Below, in pieces: positions 24,806-31,026 of a stretch of DNA of 40,874 nt; positions within the stretch are counted from its first letter, which is position 1, and the number at the start of each line of letters is the position of its first letter. The stretch lies in NCBI GenBank assembly GCA_035535195.1, contig DATLQK010000072.1, positions 1-40,874 on the forward strand, written 5' to 3'. The position numbers and the translations under genes were made by a program. Under the pieces are notes generated by a model, which worked only from the letters and a program-made list of their open reading frames with translations, was not told where the DNA came from and did not search any database. The stretch is from JACDAN01 sp035535195. GTDB taxonomy: Bacteria > Actinomycetota > Thermoleophilia > Gaiellales > Gaiellaceae.

Positions 24806-24813
24806 AAAGGAGG
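24806..24813 (+). promoter_or_regulatory. Strong Shine-Dalgarno of the basic 111-aa protein
   Basis: AAAGGAGG, 6 nt before the ATG at 24820. It stands out because most genes here lack a Shine-Dalgarno, and suggests high translation of a leadered message. Confidence 0.75.
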
Positions 24814-24819
24814 GTTCGT

Positions 24820-25155
24820 ATGCCTCAGAGAGCGTGGAGCGACAAGCGCGAACGGCAGTACGAGCACATCAAGGACAGCGCGGAGGAAGGCGGTGCGTCG
24901 ACGAAGCGCGCCAAGGAGATCGCGGCCCGCACCGTCAACAAGGAACGAGCGAGATCGGGCGAGGCACGCACGTCGTCGCGCACCTCGAGGCGCGACATGT
25001 CCTCGAGCCGCCGCGGCGGGCAGCGCTCCGGCACGAACCGGCCGAAAGGCCGCACGAAGGAGCAGCTCTACAACGAAGCCAAGCGGATGGGCATCGAAGG
25101 CCGCTCCAAGATGACGAAGCAGCAGCTTCAGCGGGCGGTCGATCGCCGGAAGTAA
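24820..25155 (+). CDS. Small basic protein with Rho N-terminal-like C-terminus
   Basis: A 111-aa, very basic protein. The N-terminal half (PQRAWSDKRERQYEHIKDS ... RAKEIAARTVNKERARSGE) matches small proteins often labelled plasmid-stabilisation or stress-related. The last 40 residues (TKEQLYNEAKRMGIEGRSKMTKQQLQRAVDRRK) resemble the Rho termination factor N-terminal/SAP-like helical fold, which binds nucleic acid. It is probably an abundant nucleic-acid-binding or stress protein. The plasmid-stability label is historical and is not supported by context. ATG set by a strong Shine-Dalgarno. Confidence 0.82.
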   Translation: MPQRAWSDKRERQYEHIKDSAEEGGASTKRAKEIAARTVNKERARSGEARTSSRTSRRDMSSSRRGGQRSGTNRPKGRTKEQLYNEAKRMGIEGRSKMTKQQLQRAVDRRK

Positions 25156-25170
25156 TCGCCCGCGGCGAGA

Positions 25171-25200
25171 CGGAGCCGGTGATTATCCTTCCCGGCTCCG
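25171..25200. promoter_or_regulatory. Inverted repeat enclosing the -10 box of the VOC gene
   Basis: CGGAGCCGG and CCGGCTCCG (9-bp arms) flank 12 nt that contain TATCCT (25184-25189). The right arm touches the TTG start at 25201. It could be an operator over the promoter, or a terminator for the gene upstream. Confidence 0.4.
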
Positions 25201-25899
25201 TTGCGTCCCAACACCCTCGACCACGTCGCCTACTGGCTCGACGACCGCGAGCGCGTCGCGGACTTCGTCACCTCCCACCTCGGGATGCACGTGATCGAGC
25301 GTACGGACAAGTTCACCCTCGTGGGTCGCGACGCCCTGAAGGGGAAGCTGACGCTGTTCGACGCCGAAGGCCCTCGGGAGCGGGGCGCGCTCAAGCACGT
25401 GGCCCTGCGCGTGAACGATCTCGAGGACGCCCTTCGGGAGCTGCCCGACGAGCTCAAGCTCGATCGCAGCGACGGCTCGGCGTACTTCGACCTGGGCGAC
25501 GGGATCGCGCTCGGGCTCGTCGAGGCCGAGACCGAGAGCGAGTACGACCTCGACCACGTGGCGCTCTACTCCAACGACCCGGAGGCGACCGCGACGCGCT
25601 ACCGGGACTACGGCTTTGCGGCGGCCGAGCCGGGCGGCTCGGGCGTGCCGCGCGTCGAGGTCGCGGGCGCCTACATCGAGTTCCATCCCGGTGAGCCGGG
25701 TGACCCCGAGCGGCCGCTCCTGAACCACCTCGCGGTCCTGGTCGACTCGGCCGAGGAGCACCAGCAGGAGGCGCTCGAGCGCGAGATCGAGGTTCAGGAC
25801 TTCGTCGACGCGCCGAACACGCTCGCCGTCTTCGTCTGGCTCCCTGAGCGGGTCCGGCTCGAGTACGTCGAGCACAAGCCGACGTTCGCCCTCAAGTAG
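25201..25899 (+). CDS. Two-domain VOC (glyoxalase/dioxygenase-fold) protein
   Basis: A 232-aa protein of two vicinal-oxygen-chelate modules. Module 1 (about 4-105) opens LDHVAYWLDD and has LKHVALRVND and GIALGLVEAE. Module 2 (about 115-225) has LDHVALYSND, AYIEFHPG, LLNHLAVLVDS and RLEYVEHK. His and Glu residues at the module ends are placed as in metal-binding VOC enzymes such as extradiol dioxygenases, lyases or epimerases. The reaction cannot be assigned. TTG at 25201 is the only start that keeps the first beta strand. The next gene follows within about 10 nt, so a shared transcript with the flavoprotein is likely. Confidence 0.83.
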   Translation: MRPNTLDHVAYWLDDRERVADFVTSHLGMHVIERTDKFTLVGRDALKGKLTLFDAEGPRERGALKHVALRVNDLEDALRELPDELKLDRSDGSAYFDLGDGIALGLVEAETESEYDLDHVALYSNDPEATATRYRDYGFAAAEPGGSGVPRVEVAGAYIEFHPGEPGDPERPLLNHLAVLVDSAEEHQQEALEREIEVQDFVDAPNTLAVFVWLPERVRLEYVEHKPTFALK

Positions 25900-25907
25900 C
25901 CGCGACG

Positions 25908-26942
25908 CTGAACATCGCCGGTGCGGGCATGGCCGGCCTGGTCGCGGCGGCGCGGGCGCGCGAGCTCGGCGCGACGCCGCTCGTCTACGAGAAGGGCAGC
26001 CGCGCGGGCGGGTCGATGCTGCTTTCCAGCGGGTTTATCTGGCGCTACGCCTCGCGCGAGACGCACCTTGAGCAGTGCCCCGGCGCCGACGAGGCGCTGG
26101 CGCGGACGATCGTCGAGCGCTTCGACGACGCCCTAGGCTGGCTCGAGTCGCTGGGCGTCGAGCTCCTGACGCGAGAGACCGGCAACCCGCTGACGGTCGG
26201 CGCTCGCTTCGACCCCGGGCAGCTCGTCGAGGTGCTCGGAGCGGACGTGCGGCTGGGGGAGACGACCGACGAGCCAGCGATCCTCGCCACGGGCGGGTTT
26301 GCCGTCCGCCTGGCCCGCGAGCGCGGCCTGCTGCTCCGGGCAAACCCCTGGAGCGAGGGTGACGGCCTCGACCACGCGAGGTCGCGCGGCGCGTCCGCCT
26401 CGGACGGGCTCGACGAGTTCTACGGCCGGAACATGCCCGACCGGCCGACGCTCGCCGAGGAGGAGTTCCGGCCGGCGTCGCAGCTCTACGCGAAGTACGC
26501 CGGGATCGTCGATGACGACGGGGACGAGTTCCTCGACGGCCCGCCGACCTGGCACGAGTCCGACGTGGCGCAGGCGACGGCGCGTCAGCCGGGCGGCCGC
26601 GCGTGGTACCTCCTGACCGAAAAGGCGCTCCGCCAGCGTGTGAGGGACCGGACGGTCGAGGAGATGGTGCAGGCGGCGGATCCCGTGCCGGCCGACCGGC
26701 TCCCGTTCCGCGTCCCGCACAGCATCGTGCTCGGCGTGCCCGTGCGGCCGGCCGTCACCTACACGATCGGCGGGATCCGGATCGACGAGGAGGCGCGCGT
26801 TCTCGGCCTCGGCGGCGAGCCCGTGGACGGCCTGTACGCGGCCGGCGTGGACACGGGCGGCTGGGCGACCGGCGGGTACGCGAGCGGTCTCGCCGCAGCA
26901 CTCGTCTTCGGCCGGATCGCGGCCGAGTCGGCGCTCGCCTAA
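25908..26942 (+). CDS. FAD-dependent oxidoreductase (fumarate reductase/ketosteroid dehydrogenase-like)
   Basis: A flavoprotein of the FAD_binding_2 superfamily. The N-terminal dinucleotide motif is NIAGAGMAGLVAAARARELG, followed by the ribose acid VYEK and GGSMLLSSGFIW. The C-terminal FAD motif is GEPVDGLYAAGVDTGGWATGGYASGLA. The first ATG (25929) lies inside the GxGxxG loop and would destroy FAD binding. The CTG at 25908 gives the intact fold (344 aa) and is my start. Even so it is short for the family (usually 450 or more), with a reduced substrate cap, so its acceptor is uncertain. It may work with the VOC protein just upstream. Confidence 0.82.
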   Translation: MNIAGAGMAGLVAAARARELGATPLVYEKGSRAGGSMLLSSGFIWRYASRETHLEQCPGADEALARTIVERFDDALGWLESLGVELLTRETGNPLTVGARFDPGQLVEVLGADVRLGETTDEPAILATGGFAVRLARERGLLLRANPWSEGDGLDHARSRGASASDGLDEFYGRNMPDRPTLAEEEFRPASQLYAKYAGIVDDDGDEFLDGPPTWHESDVAQATARQPGGRAWYLLTEKALRQRVRDRTVEEMVQAADPVPADRLPFRVPHSIVLGVPVRPAVTYTIGGIRIDEEARVLGLGGEPVDGLYAAGVDTGGWATGGYASGLAAALVFGRIAAESALA

Positions 26943-26949
26943 CGCCTAC

Positions 26950-26998
26950 GAGGGTCTGGTGATGCCGCTCGGCACAGACTGCATTGCGCCAGACCCTC
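26950..26998. terminator. Long hairpin between convergent genes
   Basis: GAGGGTCTGG and CCAGACCCTC, 10 bp perfect and 12 with the inner G-U and G-C pairs, around a loop of about 25 nt. It fills the 59-bp gap between the flavoprotein stop and the minus-strand stop at 27002, as a bidirectional terminator would. Confidence 0.65.
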
Positions 26999-27001
26999 CT
27001 A

Positions 27002-27187
27002 TCAGGGGAGCGGCTGGAGATACACGGCGCGGCGGCCGTCGCCTGGAAGCGGGGACGGTGAGATCCGGTTGACCTCCTGGCGACCGGCGTCGTCGAGCTC
27101 CACGACGCTTCCGACCGACGGCGGCTCGCCCTCCTGCTCCCGGAGCTCGTAGCCCGTCGACTTCCAGATGAAGAGCAGGTGGCTCAC
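27002..27187 (-). CDS. Small uncharacterised protein (61 aa)
   Basis: Begins at GTG 27187 with SHLLFIWKSTGYELREQEGEPP and ends VYLQPLP. It is soluble, probably a small beta-rich fold, and no family is recognised. Evidence that it is real: a TAGAGT -10 box 9 nt upstream, a start 12 nt past the end of the histidine kinase gene, and a clean end against a hairpin terminator. It could respond to the two-component system beside it, but only position suggests that. Confidence 0.6.
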   Translation of the reverse strand: MSHLLFIWKSTGYELREQEGEPPSVGSVVELDDAGRQEVNRISPSPLPGDGRRAVYLQPLP

Positions 27188-27196
27188 GCCGCGCGG

Positions 27197-27202
27197 ACTC
27201 TA
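27197..27202 (-). promoter_or_regulatory. -10 box of the 61-aa gene
   Basis: TAGAGT on the minus strand, 9 nt before the GTG at 27187. It overlaps the histidine kinase stop codon. Confidence 0.4.
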
Positions 27203-27967
27203 GCGCTGGGCGGTGTACGGCGGCAGCGTGACGCGTACGACCGTGCCTTCGCCCTCGGGCCTCGTCTCGACCGCGACCCGCCCCTGCAGCGTTCGCGCTC
27301 GCTCTTCGATCTCGTCGAAGCTCCGCCGGCGGCGCTCACCGGGGCTGTCGTCGACGATCACCGCTTCCACGCCGCCGCCGTTCAGGGAGGCGACGCGGAC
27401 CTCCATGCGGGTCGGCGGCCCGCGCCTCACGGCCTGGTCGATGGCCTCGCGGATGATCTGGTAGAGCGCGGCCTGCGCGCGTTCCGCGAGCGCCTCGCCG
27501 GCCTCGACGTCGAGGTCGATCTGGATTCGATGGGAGAGGCCGATCTGCTCCGCGAGGGCCTGCAGCGCCGGCCCGAAGCCCTGGTCGCGGAGGACGACGG
27601 GCTCGAGCGCGAAGGAGAGGTCGCGCAACTCGCGGATCGTCTGCCGCTGGAGCTCGAGCGCCGACTGGAGTACCCGCTCCGCATCCTCGTTGGCGCCGCG
27701 CCTGATCGCATCGAGCACGCCGTCGAGCATCAGCGCGATCCCGGACATGGCCTGAACGGGCACGTCGTGGAGGAAGAGCGCCAGACGCCGGCGCTCGTCC
27801 TGCTCCGCGGTGATCAGCTGGTCCGACAGCCGCACCCGCTCGGCCTCGACCGTCTCGTGGCGCTCGCGCTCGCTGTGCAGCAGGTGGTAGGCGAGCAGCG
27901 CGGCGAGCAGGATCCCGACCGCAAGACCGGCGAGGGCGAGCCAGCCGACGGCGGTCCCGACGCCCAA
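27200..27967 (-). CDS. NarL-system sensor histidine kinase with degenerate ATP-binding boxes
   Basis: A 255-aa membrane kinase of the HisKA_3 type. Two closely spaced hydrophobic segments lead to the dimerisation helix EQDERRRLALFLHDVPVQAM with the phospho-His. The ATPase domain is unusual. The N-box reads REAIDQAVRRG (Gln where Asn binds Mg), the G1 box reads DDSPG (normally D-x-G-x-G), and the G2 glycines are replaced (SFDEIEERA). Autokinase activity is doubtful. The TTG at 27967 is the first ordinary start; the hydrophobic frame continues upstream to a CTG at 28006 that would complete the first helix. It follows its response regulator on the same strand. Confidence 0.8.
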   Translation of the reverse strand: MGVGTAVGWLALAGLAVGILLAALLAYHLLHSERERHETVEAERVRLSDQLITAEQDERRRLALFLHDVPVQAMSGIALMLDGVLDAIRRGANEDAERVLQSALELQRQTIRELRDLSFALEPVVLRDQGFGPALQALAEQIGLSHRIQIDLDVEAGEALAERAQAALYQIIREAIDQAVRRGPPTRMEVRVASLNGGGVEAVIVDDSPGERRRRSFDEIEERARTLQGRVAVETRPEGEGTVVRVTLPPYTAQR

Positions 27968-28022
27968 GATCGCGACCAGTGCCGAGAGAGCGACGCCTGC
28001 GACCAGGAGACTCGCGGCCTAA

Positions 28023-28667
28023 CTAGTCGATGATCGCCTCGCGGAGCGCAATCGCCACCGCGTGCGTCCGCGTGTCCGCCTCGAGCTTCGCGAGGATGTG
28101 CCGCACGTGGCTCTTGACCGTCTCCTGGCTGATGAAGAGCCGAGCCGCGACGTCGGCGTTCGACATCCCGTCTGCGAGCAGCTGGAGGATCTCCCGCTCG
28201 CGCGCCGTCAGCATGTCGTCCTTGTCGCCCGGCAGGAAGGAGGGCATGAGCGCGGGGTCGACGTAGCCGTCGCCTGCCGCGATCTTCTCGATCGCCTTGA
28301 CGAGGTTCTGGTGCGGCGCCTCTTTGAGGATGTAGCCCTTCGCGCCGGACTCGAGGCCGCGGCTGAGCAGGCTGCGTTCGCTGTAGGCGGTGAAGATCAG
28401 CACCGAGGTCTCGGGCACCTTCGAGGTCAGCACCTTCGTCGCCTCGAGCCCGTCCATGCCCGGCATGCGCACGTCCATGATCACGACGTTCGGCCTGCGC
28501 CGCTCGGCGAGGGAGACGGCCGACGCGCCGTCGGAGGCCTCGCCGATCACGCGGATGTGCGGCGCGCGGGACAGCGAGAGGCGGAGGCCTTCGCGCACGA
28601 CCTCGTGGTCGTCAACGATCAGGCAGGTGATCTCTGCGGCGCCGTCAGAGGCGGGATCCTGAGCCAC
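28023..28667 (-). CDS. NarL/FixJ-family response regulator
   Basis: A 214-aa transcription factor. The receiver (residues about 12-130) has VDDHEVVREGL, phosphoacceptor Asp in VVIMDVRMPGMDG, FTAYS and the conserved Lys in YILKEA. The LuxR-type HTH (about 150-210) reads LTAREREILQLLADGMSNADVAARL ... TVKSHVRHILAKL. All phosphorylation residues are intact, in contrast to the neighbouring kinase, so other kinases or acetyl phosphate may be involved. GTG start at 28667 with a TAGAAT -10 box 10 nt upstream. The regulator is transcribed first, the kinase second. Confidence 0.93.
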   Translation of the reverse strand: MAQDPASDGAAEITCLIVDDHEVVREGLRLSLSRAPHIRVIGEASDGASAVSLAERRRPNVVIMDVRMPGMDGLEATKVLTSKVPETSVLIFTAYSERSLLSRGLESGAKGYILKEAPHQNLVKAIEKIAAGDGYVDPALMPSFLPGDKDDMLTAREREILQLLADGMSNADVAARLFISQETVKSHVRHILAKLEADTRTHAVAIALREAIID

Positions 28668-28677
28668 GGCAGTACGA

Positions 28678-28683
28678 ATTCTA
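28678..28683 (-). promoter_or_regulatory. -10 box of the response regulator gene
   Basis: TAGAAT on the minus strand, 10 nt before the GTG at 28667. Confidence 0.45.
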
Positions 28684-28702
28684 GGGACGGAGTCGGATTC
28701 CC

Positions 28703-29599
28703 CTAGACAGCGAGCTCCAGTTGCTCGTCGTGCTGCGTGCCGTCGAGGCGGATCTTGCGGCGGTCACGGACGCCGTACTCCCTCGCGAGTGCCGCGACTT
28801 GCTGCCGGACCGGCTTCGTGTCGTCGCCCTTGAGGTACGCGCGTCCCTGGTAGAGCTCGAGGTAGCGGGGGAGAAGGTCCGGCCAGTCCTCCGCCAGGTG
28901 CTCGAGGAAGTGCTCCCGCGTGCCGGGCCGCAGGAAGAGGAGGTTCGTCCAGACGCCTGTGGCGCCGGCCTCGCGCGCTGCCTTCACGACCTCGCGGAGG
29001 AGCTCCGGCCGATCGGAGATCCCCGGGAGAACCGGCGCCATCCCAACGCCCACCTTGACCCCGGCGTCCACGAGCTCCTTCAGGGCGCGGAGCCGCTGGC
29101 GCGGCGGCGCCGTGCCGGGCTCGGTCTTGCGCCAGATCTCCTCGTCGAGCGTCGGGACCGAGAACGTGATCCCGACGCTCGCCCGGCGGGCGAGCTCGGT
29201 GAGGACGTCGATGTCGCGGACGATCATCGGGCCGCGCGTGATCAGGCGCATCGGGTTCGAGGCGTACACGAACTCCTCGAGGCAGGCGCGCGTCAGGCGG
29301 TACTTGCCCTCGCAGGGCTGGTAGGGGTCGGTCGCCGCGCCAATGGCGACAATCGCGTCCTCCCACGAGGGTCGTGCCAGCTCCTTGCGCAGGACCTCGG
29401 CGACGTTCGTCTTCACGCGGATCGAACGGCCGTAGCGCTCGTCGGACGGCCGGTCTGCGCGCCGCTCGAAGGCCCGGACGTAACAGAACGTGCAGCGGTG
29501 GACGCAGCCCATGTACGGGTTCAGGGACCACTCGAAGGCCATGCCTTTGACCCGGTTCAGCGCGCTGCGGCAGGGCTCTTCGCGGTACTCGACCCGCAT
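28703..29599 (-). CDS. Radical SAM protein, SplB-like/Rv2578c family
   Basis: A 298-aa radical S-adenosylmethionine enzyme. The [4Fe-4S] motif CxxxCxxC is at Cys32, Cys36 and Cys39 (GCVHRCTFCYVRAF), in the family-typical setting SLNPYMGC. Further conserved points are TDPYQPCEGKYRLTR and ITFSVPTLDEE. The family is related to spore photoproduct lyase, which repairs UV damage, but members in non-sporing Actinobacteria have no proven substrate. The ATG at 29599 sits behind a TAGACT -10 box and an SOS-type operator, which supports a DNA-damage role. Confidence 0.9.
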   Translation of the reverse strand: MRVEYREEPCRSALNRVKGMAFEWSLNPYMGCVHRCTFCYVRAFERRADRPSDERYGRSIRVKTNVAEVLRKELARPSWEDAIVAIGAATDPYQPCEGKYRLTRACLEEFVYASNPMRLITRGPMIVRDIDVLTELARRASVGITFSVPTLDEEIWRKTEPGTAPPRQRLRALKELVDAGVKVGVGMAPVLPGISDRPELLREVVKAAREAGATGVWTNLLFLRPGTREHFLEHLAEDWPDLLPRYLELYQGRAYLKGDDTKPVRQQVAALAREYGVRDRRKIRLDGTQHDEQLELAV

Positions 29600-29606
29600 G
29601 CCCCAC

Positions 29607-29624
29607 AGTCTAGAACATACGTTC
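29607..29624 (-). promoter_or_regulatory. SOS (LexA) box and -10 of the radical SAM gene
   Basis: GAAC-ATAC-GTTC at 29613-29624 matches the GAAC-N4-GTTC core of LexA boxes in Actinobacteria and Bacillus. It directly abuts the -10 box TAGACT (29607-29612, minus strand), which is 7 nt from the ATG, so LexA bound here would block RNA polymerase. Confidence 0.7.
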
Positions 29625-29648
29625 GCCCGCCGCTGTCCGCCCTGTTCC

Positions 29649-29654
29649 TATAAT
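29649..29654 (+). promoter_or_regulatory. -10 box of the CorC-type gene
   Basis: TATAAT, a perfect consensus, 59 nt before the GTG at 29714. No good -35 is seen at the usual spacing. It implies a leader of about 50 nt. Confidence 0.55.
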
Positions 29655-29693
29655 CGGAGGACTTCCTTGGACGACGACCGACCGCCTAGTACC

Positions 29694-29716
29694 CACGCCC
29701 CGGAGAGCGGGGCGTG
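29694..29716 (+). promoter_or_regulatory. Hairpin sequestering the start codon of the CorC-type gene
   Basis: CACGCCCC, loop GGAGAGC, GGGGCGTG: a perfect 8-bp stem whose last three bases are the GTG start codon. The loop holds the Shine-Dalgarno-like GGAG. In mRNA this would limit ribosome access to the start. Confidence 0.55.
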
Positions 29717-31021
29717 ACCCTTTTCTTCGAGCTCCTCGCCGTTGCAGTACTGCTGCTCCTGAACGCCTTCTTCGTGGCGTCGGAGTACGCGCTCGTCACC
29801 GCGAGGCGCACGCGCCTGCGTGAGCTGGAGGACGCCGGCAGCCGTCGCGCGCGCGCTGCGCTCGCGATCACCGAGAATCCGCCCCGGTTCATCGCCGCGA
29901 TGCAGCTTGGCGTCACGGCGACCAGCCTGGCCATCGGTGCGCTGGGCGAGCCGGTCTTCGCCGAGATCTTCGACCCCGTGCTCGCCGGGGTGCTCGCGTT
30001 CGGACTGGCGTTCCTGCTGATCACCTATCTCCACGTCGTCGTCGGCGAACTGGTGCCGAAGGGCGTCGCGCTCGGCCACGCCGAGAACGTCGCGCTCGCC
30101 GTTTCCGGTCCGGTCCGGATGTTCTTCTGGGTCTTCAAGCCGCTCATCTGGTTCCTCCAACGGTCTTCGGACACCGCGTTGCGGCTGCTGGGTCTCGAGC
30201 CGCCGGGCGCCGAGGACGCCGCCGTCCATTCCGAGGCCGAGCTGAAGATGCTCCTCTCGCGCTCGACCGAGCACGGCGAGCTCGAGGCGGAGGAACAAGA
30301 GATGCTCTACAAGGTCTTCGACTTCGCGGACAAGGAGGTCGCCGACGTGATGGTGCCGCGGCCCGAGGTCGTGGCGCTGTCGGTCGACCTGCCGCCGGAG
30401 GAGTGTCTCGCCGCAGTGATCGAGTCGCCGTACACCCGCTACCCCGTCTACCGTGACACGCTCGACGAGATCGTCGGGATCCTCCACGTGCGCGACCTCT
30501 TCTCCTCGGTGGTCGACGGCGGGCTGCCGGCGGCGCGCGTTGAGCAGCTGATCCGCCCGGCGCCCATGGTCCCCGAGACGAAGGATCTGGCCGCGATGCT
30601 CAAGGAGTTCCGTCGCACGAATCAGCACATGGCGATCGTGGTCGACGAGTACGGAGCGATGGAGGGGATCGTCACCCTCGAGGACCTGCTCGAGGAGATC
30701 GTCGGCGAGATCGAGGACGAGTTCGACCTGCCGGACGAGACGATCGAGCGGATCGACGACCACCGCGTCCTCGTGCACGGCACCTTCCCGATCGACGACT
30801 TCAACGAGCAGTTCCACAAGAAGATGCCCCAAGAGGACTTTCACACCCTTGCCGGCTTCGTCTTCGGCCAGCTCGGGCGGGCGCCGCTGCGAGGCGATGA
30901 GGTCGTCTGGGACGGCGTGAAGTTCGTCGTGCGTGAGATCGAGGGCGCGAGGATCGAGCGGCTCGAGGTCGAGTTCCACGAAGAGCTCGAGGCGGAGCCT
31001 CCCGTCGCGGAGAGCGCCTGA
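29714..31021 (+). CDS. CorC/HlyC-type DUF21-CBS membrane protein
   Basis: A 435-aa transporter-like protein. The DUF21 (CNNM) domain with three to four membrane helices spans about 1-190 (FFELLAVAVLLLLNAFFVASEYALV). A CBS pair lies at about 210-335 (VMVPRPEVVALSVD ... MAIVVDEYGAMEGIVTLEDLLEEIVGEI). The CorC_HlyC domain is at about 345-425 (HRVLVHGTFPIDDFNE). The family is linked to magnesium or cobalt handling and was once called hemolysin C; lysis activity is not expected. CBS domains probably sense adenine nucleotides. GTG start lies in a hairpin. RecG starts 6 nt after its stop. Confidence 0.92.
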   Translation: MTLFFELLAVAVLLLLNAFFVASEYALVTARRTRLRELEDAGSRRARAALAITENPPRFIAAMQLGVTATSLAIGALGEPVFAEIFDPVLAGVLAFGLAFLLITYLHVVVGELVPKGVALGHAENVALAVSGPVRMFFWVFKPLIWFLQRSSDTALRLLGLEPPGAEDAAVHSEAELKMLLSRSTEHGELEAEEQEMLYKVFDFADKEVADVMVPRPEVVALSVDLPPEECLAAVIESPYTRYPVYRDTLDEIVGILHVRDLFSSVVDGGLPAARVEQLIRPAPMVPETKDLAAMLKEFRRTNQHMAIVVDEYGAMEGIVTLEDLLEEIVGEIEDEFDLPDETIERIDDHRVLVHGTFPIDDFNEQFHKKMPQEDFHTLAGFVFGQLGRAPLRGDEVVWDGVKFVVREIEGARIERLEVEFHEELEAEPPVAESA

Positions 31022-31026
31022 GCCGG

